From Candidatus Saccharibacteria bacterium UBA3749 (GTDB lineage: Bacteria; Patescibacteriota; Saccharimonadia; Saccharimonadales; Saccharimonadaceae): 64,000 bases of DNA. A model generated the notes under the pieces. That model saw only the letters and a program-made list of their open reading frames with translations, was not told where the DNA came from and made no database searches. How positions within the stretch are numbered: position 1 is the stretch's first letter; each line of letters starts with the position of its first letter. Positions 32,019 through 40,512 of this stretch are shown here, one piece after another. The stretch spans positions 1 through 64,000 of the forward strand of contig DFGN01000003.1 of the NCBI GenBank assembly GCA_002371235.1, in the 5' to 3' direction. Made by a program: the position numbers and the translations under genes.

Positions 32019-32510
32019 ATGTATTACCAAAATGAAGCTGAGAAAAAACAGCGTCAGAAACTAATTGCGGTGGCTACCATCGCCGTTTCAATTATTGTCT
32101 TACTCATCGTGGCGATTATCGTGGTCGCAATCAAAAAGTCTTCTCATTCCGATGAGATAGTGAGTGGTTCGATAGCGGAGCCACAAGAAGTTGAGAGTCA
32201 CGAAGAAGAGGGCAAGGTGCTAGATGGCCTTTCGGTGTCTGAGTCTAAGACTGATTCAGATTCGGACAAAAACAATCAGAAACCCACTTCTAGTGGTCTT
32301 GGACTTATTAGTAGCGAGATAGCCTCCAATGGTACCAGTTCAAGCAGCAGCTCACACGATACTGATTCTGAGGATGAAAACCCGGTCGAGCTTCCTGCCG
32401 ATGACAACCTTCCTACAACTGGACCTCAAGACGTTCTACCTATCGCAATAATGGCCGGACTCCTCACTACCTGTGTTTCTTCTGCCATCTTAGCTAAAAG
32501 GGAACAGTAA
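32019..32510 (+). CDS. surface protein with LPXTG-type sorting signal
   Basis: A 163-residue protein with an N-terminal transmembrane or signal segment (VATIAVSIIVLLIVAIIVVAI), a long Ser/Glu/Asp-rich linker without structure, and a C-terminal cell-wall sorting signal: LPTTG, a hydrophobic stretch (VLPIAIMAGLLTTCVSSAIL) and KREQ. Such signals are cut by sortase and attached to the wall. The N-terminal segment looks uncleaved, so it could be anchored at both ends. An AAGGAG ribosome binding site and a TATAAT box precede the ATG. It is followed by a terminator and tRNA-Leu. No sortase gene is in the window. Confidence 0.7.
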   Translation: MYYQNEAEKKQRQKLIAVATIAVSIIVLLIVAIIVVAIKKSSHSDEIVSGSIAEPQEVESHEEEGKVLDGLSVSESKTDSDSDKNNQKPTSSGLGLISSEIASNGTSSSSSSHDTDSEDENPVELPADDNLPTTGPQDVLPIAIMAGLLTTCVSSAILAKREQ

Positions 32511-32554
32511 ATAATATACTCCATTCTTGTTTTGCAACGAATGTCTTTGCAGCC

Positions 32555-32592
32555 AAGGCGAGTGCTGAGCCCCAGTTCGGCCTCGCTTTTTT
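32555..32592 (+). terminator. probable terminator before tRNA-Leu
   Basis: GCGAG and CTCGC pair across an 18-base loop and are followed by TTTTTT. The stem is short, with extra partial pairing inside, so the call is moderate. Confidence 0.5.
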
Positions 32593-32626
32593 GGTAATTC
32601 TGTGATATACTTAACTTATCCTAGAT

Positions 32627-32711
32627 GCCCGAGTGGTGAAATTGGTATACACGTATGCCTTAGGAGCATATGCCGTTTGGTGTGCAGGTTCAAGTCCTGT
32701 CTCGGGCACCA
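32627..32711 (+). tRNA. tRNA-Leu (anticodon UAG), CCA encoded
   Basis: The acceptor stem GCCCGAG/CTCGGGC is perfect. The anticodon arm TATGC-CTTAGGA-GCATA places TAG at the anticodon. A long variable arm is present, as expected for tRNA-Leu, and the T-arm contains GGTTCAAGTCC. ACCA follows the acceptor stem in the DNA. It reads CUN leucine codons (CUA). Confidence 0.95.
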
Positions 32712-32735
32712 TCATAGTACAAAAATCTGGTTTTT

Positions 32736-32757
32736 CGCGCGAAAGCGCGTTTTTTTA
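32736..32757 (+). terminator. terminator after tRNA-Leu(UAG)
   Basis: CGCGC-GAAA-GCGCG forms a perfect stem with a GNRA tetraloop, followed by a run of T. It could also serve the converging membrane-protein gene. Confidence 0.88.
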
Positions 32758-32787
32758 TTGCCGAGTGGAGCTCAGGACGTAAGTAAG

Positions 32788-33288
32788 TCAATGCATCGTC
32801 ATCAATAGTGTCTGAATTGCCAAATAAACTACCACAACAAGCGCTGCGCTAAAGCCCGTCCAGAACACTGAGGTTAGCTTGGCACCGCGCTTAATTCTTA
32901 AGTATAGCTCTTGGCCCATCACGATTAGGCCGAGCAATACGGCAATTGCGAGACATATATAGCCGATGCCGCTTGGCAAACCAGAAACAATTGCCCCACC
33001 AAGTCCAAGCTTAAACGACGACGCCACCATCCCACCGACATAGCCGATGAGGCTAAGCGTGACACCGGCAATTGCAAAAACCAGCGCGCGATTACCCATG
33101 CGCTCGGCGTCCGCTCTAATCACATCCGGATCTTTCGACCAGCCTTTGACTTTGGTGGCTTTGGGATCCAAAAAAGCAAGATTTGATTTATCGGGTTTTT
33201 GGTTCACTAAATCCTCAGCGGCTTTCATGCGTTCAGCTTCAATCTGCTTAGATTTCAATGCCCATTTTTCCATATCAGTGTCTGCCAT
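32788..33288 (-). CDS. small multi-span membrane protein (166 aa), unknown
   Basis: No family is recognised. The start at 33288 was chosen because TATAAT (33301-33296) ends 7 nt upstream; the longer reading lacks support. The first 75 residues are charged and helical (KWALKSKQIEAERMKAAEDL) and probably cytoplasmic. Three hydrophobic segments follow (LVFAIAGVTLSLIGYVGGMV, IGYICLAIAVLLGLIVMG, FWTGFSAALVVVVYLAI). The gene is divergent from the GH25 gene, with about 175 bp between them, and converges on tRNA-Leu. Confidence 0.65.
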   Translation of the reverse strand: MADTDMEKWALKSKQIEAERMKAAEDLVNQKPDKSNLAFLDPKATKVKGWSKDPDVIRADAERMGNRALVFAIAGVTLSLIGYVGGMVASSFKLGLGGAIVSGLPSGIGYICLAIAVLLGLIVMGQELYLRIKRGAKLTSVFWTGFSAALVVVVYLAIQTLLMTMH

Positions 33289-33464
33289 GCTTATTATTAT
33301 AACATTATCACTACTAGGTCGTAAAACATACAACTTATAATCGCTAGTTTTATATTTATCAAAAATATATGACAAAATGTAACCATAAGGCGAATGATAC
33401 GGAACCAAATCAAGATTAAGTCTGTAATTACCATATCTATCATTTTTCTGTTATAATATAGATT

Positions 33465-34256
33465 ATGAATAAGCTAGGATTTATAAAGCTTAGGACTCTG
33501 GTTCTGGATTTATTTCTTTTAGCGCTGGTAGTAGGTGGTATCTTTGTTGGTTATACTCTGGTTAGGGAGCGCAAACTATTTATCAATGAATGGTTTATTG
33601 GTAATGGGCTAAGGGGCGTAGATATCTCGAGCTATCAAGGCGAGGTAGACATGAAAAGCCTAGCTAATCAGGGCGTTCGTTTTATTTATATGAAGGCGAC
33701 CGAGGGAAGTAATCATGTTGACAAAACTTTTGAGGCCAACTGGCTTAATGTCGCTAAGACTGATATCAAGGCTGGAGCGTACCACTTCTTCTCGTTTGAA
33801 AGTGGTGGCGAAACTCAGGCCGATAATTACATCCGAACTGTTGGCTCGCTTGACGAGCGGTTAATCCCGGCTGTCGATGTGGAATTATATGGTAAGTTTA
33901 CAACTAATCCGCCAGAGAAGGATGCTGTTACAAAGCAACTGAAAATTTTCTTAGCAGTGCTAGAAGACAAATACAAAGTTAAGCCCTTGGTTTACGCCCA
34001 AAAAGACATTTATGATAAATATCTGCGCGAGGATTTCAAGGAATATCCGCTCTGGATTCGTAATGTTTATTATCCAGTATTTATGGATTTTGGCGAGAAC
34101 TGGACACTTTGGCAATATAAGGACCGTGGCGAACTCGAGGGCTATAAAGGTGACGAGAAATACATTGATTTAAACATCTTAAACCCAAACAAGAATCTCG
34201 ATGACCTAATTATAAAAGCTACGGAAAAAACCAATTCCAACAATATAAAACAATAG
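33465..34256 (+). CDS. membrane-anchored GH25 muramidase (lysozyme)
   Basis: A glycoside hydrolase of family 25 that cuts peptidoglycan between MurNAc and GlcNAc. It has 263 residues. An N-terminal transmembrane segment (LVLDLFLLALVVGGIFVGYTL) anchors it outside. The barrel starts with LRGVDISSYQGEVD; the catalytic DxE is in IPAVDVELYGK. Other family features are RFIYMKATEG and YHFFSF. TATAAT ends 7 nt before the ATG, with no ribosome binding site. The next gene starts 12 nt after the stop. With MltG and LysM-CHAP it is the third wall hydrolase in the window. Confidence 0.92.
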   Translation: MNKLGFIKLRTLVLDLFLLALVVGGIFVGYTLVRERKLFINEWFIGNGLRGVDISSYQGEVDMKSLANQGVRFIYMKATEGSNHVDKTFEANWLNVAKTDIKAGAYHFFSFESGGETQADNYIRTVGSLDERLIPAVDVELYGKFTTNPPEKDAVTKQLKIFLAVLEDKYKVKPLVYAQKDIYDKYLREDFKEYPLWIRNVYYPVFMDFGENWTLWQYKDRGELEGYKGDEKYIDLNILNPNKNLDDLIIKATEKTNSNNIKQ

Positions 34257-34267
34257 AAAGGAGAAAA

Positions 34268-34894
34268 ATGGGGTGGAAAACATATTTAGATGATAAACTA
34301 AAGCTGGAAAAATGGCGCTGGGCCGGGATTATGCTACTTACGGCCGTGTTTGCCGGATTCTTTGGCTGGGTATATGAGTTTATTTTTTACTATTTTGATG
34401 CTGGGACGGGAAAATTTTATATGCAAGGAGGAAACTTCTTACCCTGGATTAATATCTATGCAATTGGGGCGGCTATCATCGTACCGGCCTGCTGGAAAAT
34501 CCGCAAATACCCACCACTGGTATTCTTGGTCGCTCTTTTAATCTCTGGAATCGTGGAATTTGTAGGTGGATGGTTGGTCTATACTATTGGCAATGGCACT
34601 AGGTATTGGGATTATAATACTGAGATATTGAATTTTGGCAATATCGGTGGATTTGTCTGTCTTCGCAGTGTACTTATTTTTGGATTGTCGGCTCTAATGT
34701 TTATGTATTTAATTCTGCCATTCTTTATCTGGCTATCGCGAAAGATGTCCAAAAAGGCTTTTCTTACGCTTGCAATTTCACTTTTTGCATTAATCATGGT
34801 AGACGAGATATATAACTTACTAGCCTCGAAATTCTTTGATTGGCCAGATGCGATGGATTTCTATCGCGCACTAGGCTGGGAATATCTGACTTAG
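34268..34894 (+). CDS. putative ABC-transporter type IV membrane protein (PF06541-like)
   Basis: A 208-residue integral membrane protein with about five hydrophobic segments, starting at GIMLLTAVFAGFFGWVYEF. The pattern of aromatic residues around GFFGWVYE and the internal GGWLVYTIGNGTRYWDY matches the CmpB-like family of small membrane proteins labelled putative ABC-transporter type IV. No ATP-binding partner is in the neighbourhood, so transport is not shown. An AAAGGAG ribosome binding site precedes the ATG. It is co-transcribed with the GH25 gene (12-nt gap), suggesting a role in the envelope. Confidence 0.65.
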   Translation: MGWKTYLDDKLKLEKWRWAGIMLLTAVFAGFFGWVYEFIFYYFDAGTGKFYMQGGNFLPWINIYAIGAAIIVPACWKIRKYPPLVFLVALLISGIVEFVGGWLVYTIGNGTRYWDYNTEILNFGNIGGFVCLRSVLIFGLSALMFMYLILPFFIWLSRKMSKKAFLTLAISLFALIMVDEIYNLLASKFFDWPDAMDFYRALGWEYLT

Positions 34895-34941
34895 TTTTGT
34901 AAAAAAACATTTATAATTATTATGATATAATCATAAGAAGC

Positions 34942-36528
34942 ATGAATAAAATTACAAAATATCTTAATCAGCTGATTGTCGGAAATGTTTTTGATACGCC
35001 TGAGATGCTCGAAGCATATTCGACCGACCGCTCAGCCCTGAAGATTAGGCCAAAATTTGTTGCTTTTCCAGAATCCACCGAAGACATTAGGAAGCTCATG
35101 CGATTTTTCAATCAAATTGCATTAAAAAACATCCCCGTTACAATTAACATACGTGGTTCTGGTTTAGATGAGGGAGGTGCGGATCTTGGTAACGGCTTAA
35201 TAATTTCGACAGAGAAGATTAATAAGATGCTCGAAATTGACCCACGCGAAAGGCTAGTGCGTGTTCAAGCCGGTATTACGTTGAAAGAATTAAATACGGC
35301 CCTGTCGGTTTCCGGCCTTGGTATCCCAATTGGTGGGCATGACAATGACACGATAGGTGGCCTAATTTCGAACTGTCCGACCGACCTATTTGCTGGTAAA
35401 TATGGTGGCATTCAAAAGTACGTAGAGAGAATTGAAGTCGTCCTAGCAAATGGCGATGTCTTGCAGACTGCGCATTATCGCAAGTATGCAGCGGCTAAGA
35501 AAACTGCGGAGAAAACCGTTGAAGGCGAGATTTACAAGAAGATTACGAAACTAATTAAACGTAATGAGAATTTAATTAGTGAGATTAGTAAAAACAGGCA
35601 CGAGCGCTCGGGTTACCCTAGAATTAAAAAAGTTTATAAAGGCGAGTCGATCGACCTAGCGCCGCTATTCTTTGGCGCTCAAGGCACGCTGGGCGTTATA
35701 TCGGAGGTTATCTTAAAAGCAGTGCCGATTTCGAGAAGGCCAGCACGTGCGGTGGCTACTTTCAAGACTCTGGAGCAGGCCTGCGAATTTATGGATAAGG
35801 TAAAGCCGCTAAGGCCGCGTGAGTTAAGTATTTATGATCTAAGAATTATCCAAGACGCCAGGGAGTCTGGCAAAAACTTAGACGGCGTAATTAGAAAGCT
35901 GGAGGATGGTTTTGTCGTCTTTATGTCCTTCGACGAAAGGAAGAACTATTGCCTCAAGAAACTTGCTGCAATGCAAAACAGCAAGCCAAGAAGCTCAAGG
36001 ATTATTCTGGAGTCACCAAATACTCTCCAGGAGTTGGGCGAATTCCAGAATGCGCTTTATAATTACCTCACCAACACTAAGAATAGCGAACGGGTCCCAA
36101 TATTGACAGACTTCTATTTACCAAAAGAAAACTTGCAATCTTTCGTAAACGATCTAAACATTTTGCGCGAAAAATTGGGGTTAGACTTAGCGCTTTATGG
36201 CGATTATGGTTCATCAAATTATAATCTAAGACCAAAATTTGACCTTAGTGAAGAAGGCTACAATAAGAAACTTGCTACATTTTTACGCGCTGGTGCTTAC
36301 GTGATTGAGAGGCAAGGTGGCAAACTGGCTGGCGGTACGCCAGAAGGTAGACTCAAAGCAATTGTCACCAATACCGAAATGACAGAACCAGAAAAGACCC
36401 TATATACCGAAATCAAACAAATTTTTGATCAAAACAATATACTTAGCCCAGACATTAAACTCGGTGCCATATCAAAGTTTACCTTGACACATCTAAGAGA
36501 TACCAATTCACCGAGAATTATGCTATAA
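34942..36528 (+). CDS. FAD-binding oxidoreductase (GlcD/D-lactate dehydrogenase-like)
   Basis: A flavoprotein of 528 residues in the FAD_binding_4 / VAO-type family. The FAD fold shows VTINIRGSGLDEGGADLGNG, LVRVQAGITLKELN, and IGGHDNDTIGGLISNCPTDL. The C-terminal half has the FAD-linked oxidase cap (FFGAQGTLGVISEVILKAVP, and a terminal NILSPDIKLG). Substrates in the family are 2-hydroxy acids such as lactate or glycolate, but residues that fix the substrate are not recognised here. No Fe-S domain is fused. TATAAT ends 10 nt upstream of the ATG; AGAAG lies just before it. The trigger factor gene follows after 22 nt. Confidence 0.85.
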   Translation: MNKITKYLNQLIVGNVFDTPEMLEAYSTDRSALKIRPKFVAFPESTEDIRKLMRFFNQIALKNIPVTINIRGSGLDEGGADLGNGLIISTEKINKMLEIDPRERLVRVQAGITLKELNTALSVSGLGIPIGGHDNDTIGGLISNCPTDLFAGKYGGIQKYVERIEVVLANGDVLQTAHYRKYAAAKKTAEKTVEGEIYKKITKLIKRNENLISEISKNRHERSGYPRIKKVYKGESIDLAPLFFGAQGTLGVISEVILKAVPISRRPARAVATFKTLEQACEFMDKVKPLRPRELSIYDLRIIQDARESGKNLDGVIRKLEDGFVVFMSFDERKNYCLKKLAAMQNSKPRSSRIILESPNTLQELGEFQNALYNYLTNTKNSERVPILTDFYLPKENLQSFVNDLNILREKLGLDLALYGDYGSSNYNLRPKFDLSEEGYNKKLATFLRAGAYVIERQGGKLAGGTPEGRLKAIVTNTEMTEPEKTLYTEIKQIFDQNNILSPDIKLGAISKFTLTHLRDTNSPRIML

Positions 36529-36550
36529 TTTAGCAAAATAGGAGTTTTAT

Positions 36551-37831
36551 ATGAAAACAAAGTTCAAGAAGATTTCTGATTCGCGCGTAGAAATTACCGT
36601 AACGCTCGATAAAGACGATTTGAAAAAGGCAGAAGAAAAGGCTCTAGAAAAGCTAGCTAAAGACATCAAAGTTGAAGGGTTCAGAAAAGGCAAAGTACCA
36701 GTCGATATTGCCAGGAAGTTTATCCCCGAGAATGACCTAAATACCGAAACACTGGATTTTGCTGTGCGCTCGACCGTAATTCAGGCTTTCCAAAAGGAAG
36801 AAAAGTCTCCTCTAGTTCTACCTAGCGTCAGCGTGACTAAGCACGTACCTGGCGAGATGGCAGAGTATACCGCAACTGCTGACATCATTCCAGAAATCAA
36901 GCTCGGTGATTATAAGAAGCTTGACGTAAAGAAGCCTGAGGTCAAGGTTACAAAGAAGGATATTGACGGCGTACTAGATAATATTGTTAAATCCTTCGCC
37001 GAGAAGAAGGCCACCAAGCGCGCTGCAAAGCTTACGGATGAAGTGATTATTGATTTTACTGGCAAGAAGGACGGAAAAGCTTTCGAAGGTGGCTCCGCCA
37101 AGGATTATAAACTTACGCTCGGCTCAAAAACTTTCATTCCAGGATTTGAAGATGGCATCGTCGGGCATGAGCCTGGCGATAAGTTTGAACTTGAACTAAC
37201 TTTCCCATCTGATTACCCAGCAAAAGATTTGGCTGGCGCCAAAACAGTATTTGAGATACTACTAAAGCAGGTCAATGAAGTTACTTTGCCAGAGCTTAAT
37301 GACGAGCTTGCCAAAAAATGCGGCCCATTCAAAAAATTAGACGAATTAAAAGCCGATATTGAGAAAAATATCGCCATGCAGAACGAAAGCCGCCTTGAGA
37401 ATAAGTATAAAGACGACCTAATTAAGGCTCTCGTAGACAAGTCTAAAGTTGCAGCCCCTGAAATATTAATCAGTGATCAGATTAAGATGATTCGCGAAGA
37501 TATGACCAGAAACGCTGAAAGTCGTGGCATGAGTTTTGAGGATTTTCTAAAGGCCAACAATGAGACCATGGAGGGTTGGGAAAAAGAAGCCCGCAAAATC
37601 GCAACCGAGAGAGTCAAGGCATCGCTTGTACTCCAAACTCTTGCAGTAGAAAATCGTATCACAGTCTCAGATGATGTAGTCAATGCTAAAATCGCCGAAT
37701 TACGTGATGTTTATAAGAAATCGCCAGAGGCCTTAAAAAACCTCAAGAATCCTAATGTTAAGATGGATATCAAAAATCGTCTCATCGTCGAGGCGGCTAT
37801 CGATTTCTTGGCCGATGCTAACAAGAAGTAG
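36551..37831 (+). CDS. tig: trigger factor
   Basis: A ribosome-bound chaperone and peptidyl-prolyl isomerase of 426 residues. The N-terminal ribosome-binding domain has GFRKGKVPVDIARKF, the contact motif for L23. The FKBP-type isomerase domain is at about 150-235 (VIIDFTGKKDGKAFEGG, FIPGFEDGIVGHEPGD). The C-terminal helical chaperone arms complete the protein. Length is the usual one. An AGGAG ribosome binding site precedes the start, and TATAAT lies further upstream at the end of the FAD oxidoreductase gene. The next genes are ribosomal proteins. Confidence 0.95.
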   Translation: MKTKFKKISDSRVEITVTLDKDDLKKAEEKALEKLAKDIKVEGFRKGKVPVDIARKFIPENDLNTETLDFAVRSTVIQAFQKEEKSPLVLPSVSVTKHVPGEMAEYTATADIIPEIKLGDYKKLDVKKPEVKVTKKDIDGVLDNIVKSFAEKKATKRAAKLTDEVIIDFTGKKDGKAFEGGSAKDYKLTLGSKTFIPGFEDGIVGHEPGDKFELELTFPSDYPAKDLAGAKTVFEILLKQVNEVTLPELNDELAKKCGPFKKLDELKADIEKNIAMQNESRLENKYKDDLIKALVDKSKVAAPEILISDQIKMIREDMTRNAESRGMSFEDFLKANNETMEGWEKEARKIATERVKASLVLQTLAVENRITVSDDVVNAKIAELRDVYKKSPEALKNLKNPNVKMDIKNRLIVEAAIDFLADANKK

Positions 37832-37900
37832 TAGCCACTTACACAATTAGAACTAGTCCAAAGAATCGCTTTAAGAGTAGACTTTTGAGGATAAGTGTGA

Positions 37901-38051
37901 TATAATTAGAGTAAGAGTTTCGGTTGGTCCGCTATTGCTGTAGGCGGTCTAACAATATTGACTACTGTGTATAATGATATCATGAGAGATATAATATATT
38001 GCGCGGTGCTGTCAAGAATCATATCAATATAATAACCAAGAAGGAATTTTA
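37901..38051 (+). promoter_or_regulatory. rpsL leader and promoter region
   Basis: In 220 bp without a gene there are several TATAAT boxes (37901-37906, 37969-37974 and others near 37990 and 38028) and a TTGACT at about 37958. A stem CCGC/GCGG (37929-37946 region, GGTCCGCTATTGC...TAGGCGGTCT) lies early in the longest possible leader. A GAAGGAA ribosome binding site precedes rpsL. An autoregulatory leader of a ribosomal protein operon is possible, but no known structure is recognised. Confidence 0.45.
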
Positions 38052-38465
38052 ATGCCAACTATTAATCAGTTGATTCGTAAGCCTCGCAAGAAGGCTGCGA
38101 AGAAATCCAAGTCTCCAGCACTAGGCTCCATCGTGAATACCTTGAAGACTAGGCGAATTGAGACTGCTGCGCCTTTGAAGCGTGGTGTCTGTATCAAAGT
38201 AACCACAAAAACCCCAAAGAAACCTAACTCCGCTATGCGTAAGGTTGCACGTGTGCGTCTTACTAACGGACAAGAAGTCTGGGCTTACATTGGTGGTGAA
38301 GGACATAACCTGCAGGAGCATGCCGTTGTATTAGTACGTGGTGGCCGTGTGCCAGATTTGCCTGGCGTGCGTTATCATATAGTGCGTGGGACCTTGGATC
38401 TTCAAGGCGTACAAGGCCGCAAACAAGGCCGTTCCAAATACGGTGCCAAGAAGGAGGATAAGTAA
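38052..38465 (+). CDS. rpsL: 30S ribosomal protein S12
   Basis: Decoding-centre protein of the small subunit, 137 residues. It starts [15 protein letters not shown]; the accuracy-centre motif is [20 protein letters not shown], and the second conserved loop is [20 protein letters not shown]. The lysine in PKKPNSA where streptomycin-resistance changes arise in other bacteria is unchanged. Its stop overlaps the rpsG start by one base (TAATG). In many bacteria fusA and tuf follow; here the str operon has only S12 and S7 and then a terminator. Confidence 0.97.
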   Translation: MPTINQLIRKPRKKAAKKSKSPALGSIVNTLKTRRIETAAPLKRGVCIKVTTKTPKKPNSAMRKVARVRLTNGQEVWAYIGGEGHNLQEHAVVLVRGGRVPDLPGVRYHIVRGTLDLQGVQGRKQGRSKYGAKKEDK

Positions 38466-38941
38466 TGCCACGTAAAACTACTAAATCCTTGCAGCGCAAG
38501 GTAAATCCTGATCGTAGATATCAGTCAATTTTAGTGCAGAGACTAATTAACAAGTCAATGCTCGACGGCAAGAAGCAAGTAGCTGAGCGCGCAGTTTATG
38601 CCGCAATTGAAGGTGCTGCCAAGAAGCTAAAATCCGAGAATCCAGTTGAGGTTCTAGAAAAAGCTATTTCGAACATCAGCCCGGATTTTGAGGTTAAATC
38701 ACGCCGTGTTGGCGGTGCAAACTACCAAATTCCGTTTCCAATTGCGGGACATCGCCAACTTCACTTTGCCTTCTCTTGGCTAGTGCAATCAGCGAGAGCA
38801 AGGAGTGGTATGCCATATGCAAAGAGACTTGAGGCCGAGATTGTAGATGCCTACAATGAAACCGGCGCAGCCTTCAAGAAGAAAGAAGACTGCCACCGCA
38901 TGGCAGAAGCCAACCGTGCATTTGCACATTTTGCACGCTAA
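38465..38941 (+). CDS. rpsG: 30S ribosomal protein S7
   Basis: The head-domain assembly protein of the 30S subunit, 158 residues. It starts [20 protein letters not shown]; conserved parts are KLINKSM-like RLINKSMLDGKK, ENPVEVLEKAISNISP, RRVGGANYQIPFP and the terminal NRAFAHFAR. It is translated after rpsL with a one-base overlap. A terminator comes 15 nt after the stop, closing the operon. Confidence 0.97.
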   Translation: MPRKTTKSLQRKVNPDRRYQSILVQRLINKSMLDGKKQVAERAVYAAIEGAAKKLKSENPVEVLEKAISNISPDFEVKSRRVGGANYQIPFPIAGHRQLHFAFSWLVQSARARSGMPYAKRLEAEIVDAYNETGAAFKKKEDCHRMAEANRAFAHFAR

Positions 38942-38955
38942 AGCTTTGAACTAAT

Positions 38956-38992
38956 AAAAAGAAGACAGAAATAAACTCTGCTCTTCTTTTTT
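38956..38992 (+). terminator. terminator after rpsG
   Basis: AAAAAGAAGACAGA and TCTGCTCTTCTTTTTT form a long stem with one bulged C and a short AT-rich loop, ending in T residues. Confidence 0.85.
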
Positions 38993-39058
38993 GTTGAAAT
39001 AATGCTTCGGTTTTTAAAAGCTTATGATATAATAACTATAAGAATATTAGGAGGTAAA

Positions 39059-40063
39059 ATGATTAAAGTTGCGATTAACGGTTTTGGCAGAATTGGCCGT
39101 AATGCCCTTAAAATACTATTAGAAAGGCGCGACGTGCAAGTAGTGGCGATTAATGACATTACGGATGCCAAGACGCTTGCTCACTTACTAAAGCATGATT
39201 CATCCTACGGAACGTATGATAAAAAAGTGTCATTTACCGACAGAACCATCATCGTGAATACTAGGGAAATACCAGTTTATGCCGAAAAAGATCCAAGGAT
39301 GCTACCATGGAAGAAGCTTGGTGTCGATGTTGTTATAGAAAGTACTGGGTTTTTCACCAAACCTGAAGATGCCAAGGCTCACCTTGACGCTGGGGCTAAG
39401 AAAGTAGTCATATCGGCACCCGCCAAAGGCGAAGGCGCCAAGACCGTAGTACTTGGTGTAAATGAAGAAGTCGTGACGGATGACGATAAGATTCTATCAA
39501 ATGCTTCCTGTACCACCAACTGCATCGCGCCAATAATGAAAGTACTAGAGAATGAATTTGGCATCGAAAAAGCCATGATGACTACTGTACATTCTTACAC
39601 CGGTTCACAAAGAATTCTCGATGCTCCTGCTAAGGATTTACGTGAGGCGAGAAGTGCGGCTGAAAATATCGTACCAACCACCACTGGCGCCTCCAAAGCT
39701 GCAGCTCTAGCTATACCATCACTTAAGGATAAATTTAATGGACTTTCGGTTCGCGTACCAACACCGGTTGTTTCACTATCCGACATTACAGCAGTAATTA
39801 AGCGCGATACGACAAAAGAAGAGCTAACTTCACTATTCAAAAAAGTAGCTAAAGAGCCATACTATGAGGGCATTATTGGCGTCACAAATGAAGAGCTGGT
39901 TTCATCCGACTTTATCGGTGATCCGCATTCATGTATTGTCGACCTACCATTGCTCGATGTAGTAGGTGGCAACATGATTAAAGTAGTTGCCTGGTACGAC
40001 AATGAATGGGGTTATTCGAATCGCCTAGTAGAACTAGCAGTCGGGTTCGGGAAGGGTATTTAA
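39059..40063 (+). CDS. gap: glyceraldehyde-3-phosphate dehydrogenase
   Basis: Glycolytic enzyme making 1,3-bisphosphoglycerate with NAD(P). It has 334 residues. The start at 39059 follows an AGGAGG ribosome binding site and gives MIKVAINGFGRIGRNALKIL. The catalytic cysteine is in SNASCTTNCIAPI; the phosphate-binding HSYTGSQ and the conserved WYDNEWGYSNR near the end are present. It is the first gene of a four-gene sugar operon (gap, rpiB, rpe, PfkB kinase) in which stops and starts overlap by 1-8 nt. TATAAT lies about 25 nt upstream. Confidence 0.97.
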   Translation: MIKVAINGFGRIGRNALKILLERRDVQVVAINDITDAKTLAHLLKHDSSYGTYDKKVSFTDRTIIVNTREIPVYAEKDPRMLPWKKLGVDVVIESTGFFTKPEDAKAHLDAGAKKVVISAPAKGEGAKTVVLGVNEEVVTDDDKILSNASCTTNCIAPIMKVLENEFGIEKAMMTTVHSYTGSQRILDAPAKDLREARSAAENIVPTTTGASKAAALAIPSLKDKFNGLSVRVPTPVVSLSDITAVIKRDTTKEELTSLFKKVAKEPYYEGIIGVTNEELVSSDFIGDPHSCIVDLPLLDVVGGNMIKVVAWYDNEWGYSNRLVELAVGFGKGI

Positions 40064-40512
40064 TGAAAGTTTACCTGGGCGCTGATTATCGAGGACTCGA
40101 GAGCAAGAACCGGCTGAGGGATTACCTTTTGAGCTGTAATTATGAGGTGATTGATGATGGGGCATATGAGTATAATGAAGGAGATGATTTTAATGACCCG
40201 GCCATTGATGTAGCGAAGGATGTACGAGACGACCGTGGATCGATGGGGATACTAATTTGTGACTCGGCTCACGGCGTGACAATTCAGGCCAACCGCTTTA
40301 AGGGTATTCGTGCGGCGCATTGTGATAGCCAGGAGTCGGCCAAGTTGGCACGCGAGCATGACGATGCAAATATTCTTTGTTTGTCCGCACATTTTATGGA
40401 TGAGAATACCATGCAAGAAATTGCCAAAACGTTTTTAGAAACGGGGTTTCTTGAACTAGAACGCCGAGTAAGGCGCATCAATCGTTTAGACGAAAGGGAA
40501 GACTATGATTAG
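40063..40512 (+). CDS. rpiB: ribose-5-phosphate isomerase B (RpiB/LacAB family)
   Basis: Interconverts ribose-5-phosphate and ribulose-5-phosphate. It has 149 residues, the family length. It starts MKVYLGADYRGLESKNRLRD and has GILICDSAHGVTIQANRFKGIRAA in two parts, where the catalytic cysteine of RpiB is in ICDSAHG. The ATG shares its A with the stop codon of gap. The long reading upstream lies inside gap and is not used. It overlaps rpe by 8 nt. Together with rpe it supplies the non-oxidative pentose steps. Confidence 0.93.
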   Translation: MKVYLGADYRGLESKNRLRDYLLSCNYEVIDDGAYEYNEGDDFNDPAIDVAKDVRDDRGSMGILICDSAHGVTIQANRFKGIRAAHCDSQESAKLAREHDDANILCLSAHFMDENTMQEIAKTFLETGFLELERRVRRINRLDEREDYD

